Below, piece by piece: positions 1-11,400 of a stretch of 64,000 nucleotides of DNA. Origin of the DNA: Viscum album (lineage: Eukaryota > Streptophyta > Magnoliopsida > Santalales > Viscaceae); assembly GCA_963277665.1 (NCBI GenBank), contig OY728128.1, positions 1,861,934,988 through 1,861,998,987 on the forward strand, read 5' to 3'. Both the position numbers and the translations under genes were made by a program. Position 1 is the stretch's first letter. Every line of letters begins with the position of its first letter. The notes beneath the pieces are model-generated. The model did no database searches. It saw only the letters and a list, made by a program, of their open reading frames with translations, and was not told the origin of the DNA.

Positions 1-1250
1 GTTTTGGATGATGAAAATCATGTAACTATTATTGTTGTCAAATCTAGAAATGTAATGTTTATCATTTTAGCACTGGTTTTTGAGAGTGCAAGATCAGGGA
101 TGTTATAGTTTGTGTCAAATCATAGTTTAGCTAACATTTTGGATTCGTATTTTTTCATGTGATTTTATCATAAGTTTCCTGAATGCCATAATAGTTCTAT
201 AATATTAATGGGGATCATACTTTCAATGTATTAGTTAACCATGTAGGGTTTTAAGTGCGGAGATTTTAATTTGACTTGTGGAATTTTAGAAAGAATTTAT
301 TAGGTACATATATATGTAATTAATTGGTTTAAAATGAATTATTTATTTCAATTTTGAGGAAATAATATTAATGGTATTGACAACCTTTATGGTTTATATG
401 ATCTAGGATATTTAGAACACATGTTTTATTATATAAATGACCATTATATTAAAAATTGATTTGATAAGTAAATGATTAATGATATTTAAGAAAAATAATG
501 GTATGTTTTTTTATTGAAAGCTGAAAAGTATGAGATAAAAATTGAGGTGAAAATAATCAAAATATTTTAGTTTATTAATGTCATTTGTGATATATATTTA
601 TTTATTAATGTAATTATTTTGATTAAATATTGGGTATTACTATTGAATTTTGGATACTAATGTATTATATTATAGTTTATTTTTAATTATCTTAACATGT
701 TATAACCATTTTGGTTTTAGTAAATGTTTTAATAAAGTATGAATACATTATTTTACCATTTATAGTTATATCTTCTTAAATATTGATTTTACTACTTTAG
801 GCGAGACACATTTGTCTTGATTACTCATCTTCTGCAGAAAAAATAAGATTCTGGTAGAAATTTTTCTAATTGATGAAATTATACTTATCATTTAAGAATA
901 TATCATTATTTTTAAGTATATAGGGTAATGAATTCATTAACTCTTTTAAAATGATATTGAAAAATAATTATCCTAGTACCTTCATTTCTAATAAACTTAG
1001 GACCTTTTCATCGATCACAGATTTATGGTTATGTGGAATTTTAAATTCTGTTGACTATTCAATTTTATATGATTAATGATGTTTATAAATCACCATAATT
1101 ATATACACTAATATTTCATTTCCATATATTAACTCTACACTAATAATCTCTTATTTGGAAACCAAGTTATGTGATTACATTCATATTTTACTTCCACTCA
1201 TTTAAACAGAATGTTTTATTAAACCTTTTTATGATTTGGGTTTAGAAAAA
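1..1250. other. AT-rich stretch with no recognisable gene
   Basis: I see no open frame of note, no RNA gene and no repeat that I can pair with another part of the window. It lies just upstream of LTR copy 1, so it is either flanking DNA or old insertion debris. The boundary at about 1,250 is only an estimate, taken from the distance between LTR start and TATA box in copy 2. Confidence 0.5.
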
Positions 1251-2489
1251 ATGTTTTTAAAATATAAAACATATGATTTCCAATATGATGTTAAAATTTT
1301 AAAGACCCAATTTATTAATGGGGATGAGTATGTATTAACCCATTATTTTAGTTGTTGATCATTATGTTTGATACTACATTAAACATATAACACTTAGATT
1401 AGACGAACTACGAAATATATAATCATTATAACATAATTGTTAAATTATTTTGTATTAATAGTTTTCTATAGTTTTAGAAATACACACATATTTTTTTAAT
1501 TAATATTTATTAATAAAAAAATATTTGTAAAAAATCCAGATATATTTAGTAATGTAATTTTAATATTAAAAATTTTCATCTATCAATTTTTTTTATTCCT
1601 TCTCAAGAAAAAAATAAAACAAAATTTTATAACTTTTAATAAAAATAATTTATAAGAATAAATTTATTTTTAAATCATTATATATAAAATTAAATTTGGT
1701 TGAAATTTTTTAATTTTCTGAAAAGTGTTTAATTATCTGTAAATAGGGGAAAATAACAATTTTTGTAAAACTATCACTATTTTCAAAAAATTATTAAATA
1801 TAAAATACCCATTATATTTTTCATATGATTTCATATAACATAAAGACAATTTAGTTATATTGAATCTAGTTAATATCATTTTAATCATTTTCATTTAGAT
1901 TTTATTATTATTTTACTTTTTGATTAATTTTTTTTTGTGAAAAAATATTTTAAAGTTACAAATTTCTATCCATTTCAATTAATTAAAAACCACTAGTGAA
2001 GAATTATTTAAATTATTTTTCTTATAATATTTCAATAAAGATTAATTTATATTCTTACAATGATTATTACTGGTCATATATATCTATATATTACAATTCA
2101 TTTTTTTCTTGAAAATTACAATATTTAAAAACGCCATTTTTTATCACGTATACATGACTGATTTTTGAACCAATTTATTATAATGTTTTAATTAAATTTC
2201 ATAAAATTGGCTATATGTTTGAAATAATAATAATTAAAATAATATAATAATTATATCTTAATTTTTTAAAATACTGCTCAATAAAAAATTTAAAAATGTA
2301 ATTATTGCGGTTAGGTTCAAAATGGTTTTATGAGGGGATAAAATAAAAAGAGAATATTCAAAATGACCTTAAAACATGTTTAAAACATAGTTCATGGTAA
2401 TTTTAAGACCTTTTCCGGTCATTGTCTATAATCATTAATTTAGGATCCATTTTTCATGTTAAAAACATGGTAATGCCTATTTCATTACA

Positions 2490-2570
2490 AAATATACATG
2501 TGTTCAAGTCACCTCACTTATAAAAGACCACCCTCTATCCTCTTAAATACAGACCATAAAATCCCTTACA
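2490..2570 (+). promoter_or_regulatory. LTR core promoter with TATA box, copy 1
   Basis: TATAAAA lies at 2,519-2,525 in the context 'cacctcacttataaaag', followed by a C-rich run 'accaccctctatcctc'. The same arrangement occurs at 61,737-61,743 in copy 2 and, with a broken TATA (TCTAAAA), at 21,316 in copy 3. A TATA box followed by a C-rich stretch at a fixed place is typical of the U3/R boundary, where retrotransposon transcription starts. Activity is doubtful given the age of the repeat. Confidence 0.55.
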
Positions 2571-3067
2571 CTCTTCCAATATCTATCCAAATATATTACT
2601 TAAATTCCACCCCAAATGAAAATTACTTAATTTAATTATAAGTGGAACCTATGAAGGATTTTGGTTCTTACCTAAGTAGGTTTTCGAAAGTAGTGATATT
2701 TTACATAATCAAGCATTGTTATTTTATTTCTTCTAAAACTCCATAAAAAATAATAAATTAATATAATAAAATATATAAAATACGTCTAATATAATGAGAG
2801 GCTGTTATTTTATAGAAATTATTAATAAACATATTCACTTATATAAAATGTTATATGATATCATCATTCATGTGAATAATGGAATTCCACCACGTGAACT
2901 GATGCCATTCAGTTTTCATCATATCCTATCATGGATTGTTATAATGATGTATTTAAATTATATATATTCATGTATATATTTATGTATATTATTTTTAAAT
3001 ATTTATACTTATGGAGATATTATGTCACATATAACTTCTTACATTAAAATTCCTAAATGATATGATA

Positions 3068-3487
3068 ACATCGCTTATATGTGTTGAGGACTACCGCCTC
3101 AGAAAGTGATGTGATTCATTTTTTCACTAATAATTTAAATATAATTTACCAATGATAATTTTAATGAAAATATATGATATAAATGAAATAAATATTTTGT
3201 TCAGGAATTATTTCAAATTATGAAAATATAATATATCATTTTCTTTCTTACATAGAAAAATGATTACATCGTTCGTGCACATTTGTGGACTACTTCCTAC
3301 ATAAAGTGATGTCATCATTTTCATCATTGAAACACATGGATGATATATATAATAACATTTGATGAAATAATATTTTATTTATTATGTTATTATGTCTCTA
3401 CAACGATAAAATATTACTTAAGTTCCTTCCATAATGATCATCGAAAATCTAAACGTTACTCAAGCGTTTGTACAACAAATCATCTTT
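3068..3487 (+). repeat. Tandem subrepeat of about 190-198 bp in LTR copy 1
   Basis: Unit 1 (core 3,068-3,123) and unit 2 (core 3,266-3,321) align well. Both start 'acatcg', share '-ggactac-' and '-aaagtgatgt-', and lie 198 bp apart. A third, weaker unit starts near 3,453 ('ttactcaagcgtttgtac'). LTR copy 3 has matching cores at 21,841-21,905 and 22,032-22,068, 187 bp apart. I infer a tandem duplication inside the LTR downstream of the promoter that varies in unit number among copies. Confidence 0.55.
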
Positions 3488-4140
3488 GTTACTGTAACAT
3501 AATTAATTTTTCAAAACCATATTCTATGATAATTTTTAAAAGTATAACTCATGTATAAATATTATCAATATGTCATCATTATTTTTATATAGATGTTGAG
3601 ACTTTTAACTCTTCTTCCATCGTCAACACACTAAAGATATTTTCAATTAATGATCCGAACATCCTCAAAAAACATGACATGGATATAAGTCATCAAATAT
3701 ATAGTTATTTCATTTAAATAATTAATTTATATGATTTATTTTTAAATTATTAAACATATAAAATATTCTGATGAATTATAAAAATTCACATAATATTATA
3801 ATATATGCGTTAAATGACACACAATGAATGTTTGGACTCAAGTTAGGGGTTTTTTGTCTCACTTTATCTTTTATGAGACAAATAAAATATTCACTAATAA
3901 TTTTAGTAGTGAGGTTTATTTAATTCCCAGGACTTTATTTTATTAATAATTTCATGAAAATGTTAGTATTTAAATATCCATATGATATTCTCTCATTTTT
4001 CAATGTCGTAAGGGACTTCATCTCGTTTTTCCTTCATTATGGCATATTGTAACTTTACACACATATAATATTTTACAAGGTGTATCAACTAACATCTAAA
4101 CAATTCAGATCATGAAAATCTTTTTTTATGAAATTTAATG

Positions 4141-4190
4141 TTTCATTTGATGTAATTATTTCATGGGGATTATGATTGAAAATATTACTA
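4141..4190 (+). repeat. Shared LTR anchor block, copy 1
   Basis: The block 'ttcatttgatg' followed by 'tcatggggat' and 'gattgaaaatattac' aligns with 22,551-22,610 (copy 3), about 50,857-50,910 (copy 4) and 62,285-62,340 (copy 2). Measured to the proposed LTR end, the distance is about 2,922 bp here, 2,995 bp in copy 3 and 2,924 bp in copy 4. That near-constancy is the best argument that these are copies of one LTR. Confidence 0.5.
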
Positions 4191-4865
4191 GAGTTTAAAA
4201 GACGTTATATTAAGGTCTCCTTTATTTTTTTTTATTTTTTACATTGAAGGTTATTTTCGATGAAATAAAATGATATTATTTTCATGAACCACATAACATT
4301 CTTATCCATTGTTTTGGAAGGGGTTTAGCACATTTTTTTCTCATTTCCTTACATATTGATTAAAAAACATCAAGAAAGTCATTTAAAGGGGATAATAATC
4401 TTAAATTTTTATTTTTTGACTGGGGATATTTACTATCTATATCATTGTTTTTTAAAATGACTTCTAAAATAAAATTTTGTTAAATTAATGATTTCCTAAG
4501 ATTATTTTACATCGTATCTTTCCTTTGTGTAATTAGTTTTAAATACTATTCTTGACATTTTCCAAATTGGACACTTTTCATTCCATTTTACAAAAACTTT
4601 TTGAATTGAATGTTTATTTTAAACAGTATAAACATTAATAGATTTTCCTACCATCATAACCATTACATCCATTTAATGATCTATTATATATTTCTATGGT
4701 TATTTTCAATGAAAACTATTTCACCAAAAATTTGTTGATTTTTCAGCTTTAACATTTTATTCTCAATGTAAAAGGGTATTTTCCACACAAATGTTTTACT
4801 ATTAATTTAATAGTATTTCCATTCATCATCGACAGGCCAAGATATTATATATTCTCTATAGGATA

Positions 4866-5313
4866 TATTTTGTAATGAAACCACCTGCATTCTTTCTATC
4901 GATGGATTTTCATTGTTTCAAAATGATTGTTGTAGAAACCCTTTATTTTCTATAAGTTATTCATGATTCAAAGAGACTTTTATGAAAATCATTTTTTTCA
5001 TTAGTCAACCATGTTTTAAAAATATATTTATTGAAAATGATACATTTTTATTGGTTAATCAAGTTTTAATGGGATTGTTATGGAACCATTTTCTTTTTTA
5101 TGAGGTATTAATGTTTCAAAGAGATATTTATGAAACATGATTATTTTCCATTGGTTAATCATGACTCAAATAGATTATAATAAGTCTCATTTATTTTACA
5201 TGATTTAATATTATTTTTAGTAGATATTTAGGAAAAACATTTCATCTCCTTGGGTTAATAATGTTTCAAATAGATTTTCATGGAACTCATTTCTTTTCCA
5301 TGGGTTAATCATT
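4866..5313 (+). repeat. Tandem array of 50-bp units in LTR copy 1
   Basis: Nine consecutive units can be cut by eye at 4,866, 4,916, 4,966, 5,014, 5,064, 5,114, 5,164, 5,214 and 5,264. All are exactly 50 bp except the 48-bp unit at 4,966. A typical unit begins 'tttcaaatagattttcatgg' and ends 'ccatgggttaatcatg'. Units differ by many substitutions but hardly at all in length. A related array of about 48-bp units lies in LTR copy 3 (23.7-24.6 kb), with a shorter, blurred one in copy 2 (63.3-63.5 kb). Confidence 0.8.
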
Positions 5314-6112
5314 TTTTTTGAAAAAAAATAAATGTTTATTAAGAGTTTATCATGTAATGAATTATCAAACTATATTAGAAATGAAAACTACAAGGAAATT
5401 ATTTATTACCATGGGTTCTGCCAAATATGTTTTGGATGATCATGTTATAGATTACACAATGTATGTACCATATACTATTTTTTTATCCCATCATAGATTA
5501 TACGATGGGTGTGACCAAATAAAATTAGGTGAGCCAATTATAACATATATGATTTTTTTTCCCAGGTAGAATCCGTTGATCCCGAAACTATTTATATGAT
5601 GGGAGTACCAATATAATTCTGCAACTTAAGGTTTAATGCTTTTGTTCTCTAGAGAATTATATTTGATGTTAGTTTTATAGTTATAATAAAGATATGGTCC
5701 CTGTAAGGGTTATATGATGATTATATTACAAGACACAAATATGTTTTATATATGCATTCCGTGAGATTAGAATGTTTAATTTTTTTATGTTTCATATCAA
5801 ATGGTTCCTGATTACTGATTCATATGACACTTTCCTTTTTTAGATCCTTATTTTATATTTCAAGAATGATGAGTATATAATTTATTAGTATATTTAAATT
5901 TATGATTTACACATGCAGTCTAATTATATTTTTTTATTAACTTCTTATTCTCATTGATGACATTCAATAAATAATTAATATGTTTATAGTTACTGATAAA
6001 TTTATCACTCTCTTCATATGTTTCATTTTTCCCAGGTTATCAAGAATGGTGTTCAATGATTTTCGAATATAAGAGTTTAATTTTGTATGGTGACGATGAC
6101 CAAATATGGATT

Positions 6113-6134
6113 ATAAATATATATATATATATAG
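6113..6134. repeat. (TA)n microsatellite
   Basis: An uninterrupted run of alternating A and T lies within LTR copy 1. It is a simple sequence with no evident role. Confidence 0.8.
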
Positions 6135-7064
6135 TATGAATAAATAATCCCAAAAATTCAAAGGTGTTCTTTATCTAAGTGTATTAAATAATTATCTACA
6201 ACTCTAATCCTAAAAGGACCTTATGTATTTAAGTGATCCAATATCTTAATTTTGATAATGTATGTTCTAGATGGTGAAAATTGGGTACTCATTATCAGTT
6301 TTATAGAATTTAATGCAATCATTATGATTATATAATAGGATTTGGGAGTGTGGGTTTCGGGTGGTCATATTTACATCCACATAAATAAACAGTGAAGATA
6401 TATTTATGTTTTGGAAATAGGTATATGATAAACACATTTACAAAATGATATTTACATTAAACTATTCAAGGATAATATAATTAGAACCCATCATTATTTT
6501 ACAAGAAATTACTATTACTGGAGGTTCTTAATAAAATGCATCAATAGTTTTCTTTATTCTTCTATTTTTTGATTCACTGTTTTTTTTTATTTAATAAAAT
6601 ATTTTTCGTTATTTTAGGGGAAACTAGTTTTTGTTCACTATCCACATTCCCCTTCCTTGTGGAATTTTTTATTTTTAGATCATATGATTTGTTTTGGGGA
6701 CCCCTCCAAACATAGAATTTAGGCAGGGATGTTTTAGTTTCGTGTTATAGTAACATGAGAGTTGTTGGATAATGAAGGGGATAAATATTTTTTGGATTGT
6801 TGTTTTCTTCTAGTTTGGGGAGTTCTTCTATTATTTTAGTTATTCATTATTATATGTCATCCTTGTCCTAATTTGTTTTTGTTTATTGATATAATCAACT
6901 ATTGAATACATTAAAGGGGTCTCTAAAATATATAAGTGACCGTATATTTATGAGTATCAGTTAGTTTGAGATATACTAGTCAAATATTTTTAAAATATAA
7001 AATTATTTGGTGAACATTTAAAATTTTCAAATACTAAAGGTTATAGTTTTGGTGGGGAATTACA

Positions 7065-7083
7065 TAAATTAATGGTGTGTATC
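7065..7083 (+). other. Primer-binding-site relic after LTR copy 1
   Basis: Directly after the LTR end 'ggggaattaca' the sequence reads 'taaattaatggtgtgtatc'. Plant Ty3/gypsy elements usually carry here a site complementary to initiator methionine tRNA, beginning TGGTATCA. The TGGT...TATC remnant sits a few bases downstream of the LTR end, at the expected place. It would have primed first-strand cDNA synthesis. It is a weak, heavily mutated match. Confidence 0.35.
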
Positions 7084-8480
7084 TTCAGATCCCCATTTTC
7101 AAATGTTTTTATTTGGTAGTCCTTCACTCAATGGGATTCATCTGCCTATATATTCTAATTTATCTATTGTCTGTTCAATCCTTTTAGGATGGACATTTAT
7201 TGTAAATTTTCTTTGTAAGTTAATCATATATTATTTCACATTTTCTATTGACCATCCATTAATTTTTTTAAATTTTGTTCATATAATTAAAAGAAAAGAA
7301 ATTCATAATATTTTATAGTGTGGTTCCTATTGTAGTTTATTATATTTTTATTTTTTATTGTTTTAGGTTTATATAATAGTTTTTTCCTAGGTTTTTTGTT
7401 TTTTAGGATATATTATTGTTCATATTCTCTTATTCATTATTGATGAAAATTTTAATTTCAAGTGAAAGAATAATATATATTTAATTTTTCTCAAAAAACT
7501 TATAATATAATATTTTTTCATTAATTTTTTCATGTATTAAAGTATTTTAGGAAATTATTTTAGATTATTTACATAAAATTAAAATTTATCCATCCTAATA
7601 AGTGATGTTTGGTATCTCCAAAAAAATATCATTATAAGTTTCCCTTTATAACCTATATCAAAATTAATTATAATATTTAATGTAAATTAAAGGAATATAT
7701 TGAAATAAATGTCGAGGAGATAAAATTATATGATATCGAGAATGGAATTTTCATTTTTTTCATTTCATTTCTTTTTGTGGGAATAAATTTTAAATATGAA
7801 CCAATTCTATTTGGAATTTATGATCAGTTTTGGAAATTTATATTATTTTTATTATAACCATTATGTGGGTGTTTATGTGATACTATTCCTATATTATGAA
7901 TATGAGATTTTCTATAATTTTAGTCAAGAAATAGGCTTATGTTTTTGTGAATTTAATATTTAATTATTTATTGTGACAAAAGTATTGTTCTCCTAGTTTC
8001 ATTTTTTTAAATTTACTTATTCATGAGGGAACATTATAACTGTATCATGATATAGGACATTATATAGTTCCACTCTGTTGAAACTAGAAGTTAATAAAAT
8101 ATTTAAGGATATAAAAGATATATTTTTATTATTCATGATATTATATCCATTACATCCCTCCATTATATTTTATATAACATAATACATGGGAATCATGAAT
8201 GGAATGATTGAGGCCACATTATAAACTAAATTATATACTACCCTTAAATTTTGTATCTGATAGGTTGATATTAAAATTATAGTATTGGTTGTAAATAATT
8301 ATTCATTGAACTTTTAAATATATATTATTTACTTTTAATAGGTTGATTTTGTATCATCATGTAATATATGAACAATGGTAGTATAGAAAAAAAAAGTAGA
8401 AATAAATTTTCTAATTAAGGTCGACCAATAATTACTCTTACAAAATTAATGGTATAAAGGAAAAGATTAAATTTAATGAA
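7084..8480 (+). other. Probable internal region downstream of LTR copy 1; no readable gene
   Basis: G/T-rich sequence on the given strand continues from the LTR to about 8.48 kb, where the strand bias flips to A/C-rich. No gag or pol motif could be read in any frame. The flip may mark a junction with another insertion. Confidence 0.3.
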
Positions 8481-11400
8481 TACTTTTATAATAAAAAATC
8501 TAGTATATGGACACCCATGAAAGATTGGATAGATATATTGCTGAATAATAAATAATGCTGGAGTTGGAATATAGTAAATGTGTTTACAAATTCATAAAAA
8601 TGATTTTTATTTTCATGTTAAATATCCACTTTCAAGAAATATTTTAGAAAATTTGAAATTCCCTACATAAGCACTAGAAAGACTCATGAAAATTATTATG
8701 ACCCATTCTTTTCCTACAAAAGAAATAAATTAAATTAGATTAATATCCAATACAAAATATTATGATCCACTTTATATTCATAGAGGTTTATGTCTTTGGA
8801 AACATTTACACCTAAAAAACGTTTTTATAAAATAACAACATTGTATCTCAATTACTTATTCATAACAAGAACACATATTGAAAATATCAGAATCAAATCA
8901 TTTATTCATCGTCTCAGGAAAGGAAACATAATAAATGGTGATCTCAAATGCAAAGTGAGGGTCAAAATGAAGATATTAATAATCATTATAGCATAACATG
9001 TTCCTTAGTGTATAAGAATGCGAGCTAAACATTTAAAAAACATTCCCCGAATATCATAGATTATAATCTTGAGTCATGTCATGAAACATGTTCATATCAT
9101 GAAAAATTATTCATATAGTAATAAAATAACATGATCTATGAAATAATAACATTATAATAAGATATAATATTTTGATAAAGACAGAATAAAAGAAATCAAT
9201 TTCATAAATACGTTCTCACTACAATGACTATCACATTGGATTGTGACCACAACCCATTCTATTATACCCTTATAAATTTCTCATCCCTACAACAGTCATA
9301 TTGGATAGATTCCCCAATAGAACTAGGTTCACCCTCGAATACATTTCTCGTCATCTCATGAGATATGTATATTTTTTGTAATACATTAATGGATTATATA
9401 ATATTTATACCATCCATCAAAGAATGAAAATTATATATGTGTGTTCTATAATACCGTAAAATCCTAATTATATTATAAATCATTAAATGTAAATGATTTT
9501 AATAAAAATGTCAATATTTCATCACTGAAAACCCAATGAAAGGAAAAGATTTTTATAAAATTTTAATTAAACAAAATTAACTATTTAGAAATAAACAGGA
9601 TACAAAGAATCATCCATAAGTAATCATAATTATTAGAAATATAAATAATTAAAATTTATTATATCATTTTATAATATCCTCAATAAATCATATGTAACCC
9701 CAAAGGATGGTATCAAAGATGACAAACTTCTATAAAACAACACTTCTACATTTCTTGATGACTTTACCCTTTTCACTTTGAAATCACATATTTGAAATCT
9801 AAAAATTTCTTAACTATTAAAGAAATAATATTTCATTGATTTTTTTGAAATATAAAATGGAATCCTCAATACCATTAGAGTGATTGTAGTGGGGAATTAT
9901 TTTAAGGATATTTATGTTAAAAAAAGATTCTATTCACATTTTTAGTAAATTTGAAAAGTACCTAATTAGGAAAATAAAAAGAATATTCCTTACAAAATAA
10001 TTTCAAAAAAATAAATCATCAGATAAAAATAAATTTTAATAACCATAATATAATAAAAAATAAATATATTTAAATAATTCTATAAAACATTTATATGCAT
10101 GAAAATTGAGATTCAACTAAATAGTGAATTATAATGAGTTTATTTAAAAATAATTTTATCGATCATATTTTGTCCCAAATATGTGAAAATTGAACAAATA
10201 CAAGATTATTACACTAATAAATATGTTAGAAGAAAATTCATGTGATTATTGATAAATGTATAAGAAAATTTAATAATTGGATACATTATAATAATCAATG
10301 AAATTGTAACACAAATAGCTTACATCATGTTTCACTTAATTTGAATGATCATTAACATCCGATATAATAAAATTTTATTTAATATAATTCTATAGTAATG
10401 GAATTTAAGTAAATATAATATCATATATGATTAATTTGTAACATTTTAACACCTATTCGTTTATAATTCCTTATTAAAATCATTATTTTCGGTTGTTATC
10501 TATTTCAATTTTCAAGGGAATTTTATTTTGGTAGTGTTGGACGTTTTTCATTATCATGGTTTCATCAACATTAGAATGTAATACTTGATATAAATATCAT
10601 ATAAATTTTTTATATATAGATAGTTTCATCCACTAAATGTATTGATAAAAAAGTTAATTACACTTTCCATGGATACAATAATCTATACATAAGAATGAAT
10701 GATGTTTTCAATTTTCATTTGATAGAAATAACGAATAGTATACTGTAATTAATATTTAATGAATAACTATTATATATTATATAATCCTGAAATATGTACT
10801 TATTTACATATGTTTATAGTGGAAAATAAAAACAAATCACATCACTTTGTGGATGTGACAGTCATAGGTACACTTGAGAAACATTAATGTATTCTAACAT
10901 AATAGATTGTAATAATGTAGATGTGTTATTAAAATTAATGAGAAATAATAATGCTACATATATAATATATATCCTTAATACCCATAATAATATAAATCCT
11001 ATATATATGGTGATGGAAAATGAATTTTATCACTTTTTGGAGATGATATTCCACATATATGAATGAGAAATATTTTAGTATCACATTTCTTAGAAAATGT
11101 GTTGAATTATGGTTATTATAACACTTATATATTTTAAAATTGGACAAGTGTGATTGATAGACACTACTAGTAAATGAGCTTCAGCCACAAACTAGTAGCC
11201 ATAGTATAATTATTTTATGGTTATAGGTTATGATATATTAATTATTAATTAAATACCCAGGGTTTTGAATAGATATATACATAGGTAGAACTAACAGTTT
11301 TTACAATAATCTAGAATCTTTTTCATTCCCTGAGGCTTTCCTCTCCCACTATTCTAGTCACTCATTCCCTCTCTTGAAGCCCATATCTAAATCCATTTGT

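Larger units (their letters stand above)
1250..7064 (+). repeat. LTR copy 1 of a Tekay/Del-like Ty3/gypsy family (very decayed)
   Basis: This is inferred to be a long terminal repeat, from landmarks shared in the same order with LTR copy 3 (20.4-25.5 kb) and partly with copy 2 (60.5 kb onward). The landmarks are a TATA promoter block at 2,519, a roughly 190-bp subrepeat at 3,068-3,487, a 'gggttttttgtctc' block at 3,845, the anchor at 4,141-4,190, a 50-bp array at 4,866-5,313 and a terminal 'ggggaattaca' ending at 7,064. The next bases resemble a primer binding site, so this is probably a 5' LTR facing right. Spacing from subrepeat unit 2 to its third unit (185 bp) and on to the 3,845 block (about 360 bp) almost equals the spacing in copy 3 (187 and 368 bp). 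The left end is uncertain by several hundred bases. No coding potential is expected here, and the small frames inside are chance. Confidence 0.6.

Noticed and set aside
5318..5569. 83-codon frame following the 50-bp array
   Set aside because: It lies within LTR copy 1 and does not match any retrotransposon protein; it is explained as a chance opening in repeat sequence.
9690..9725. 'tggtatcaaagatgac' resembling a tRNA-Met primer binding site
   Set aside because: It is a good short match, but no LTR end precedes it, and the surrounding strand bias suggests the opposite orientation. Chance is likely in 64 kb.
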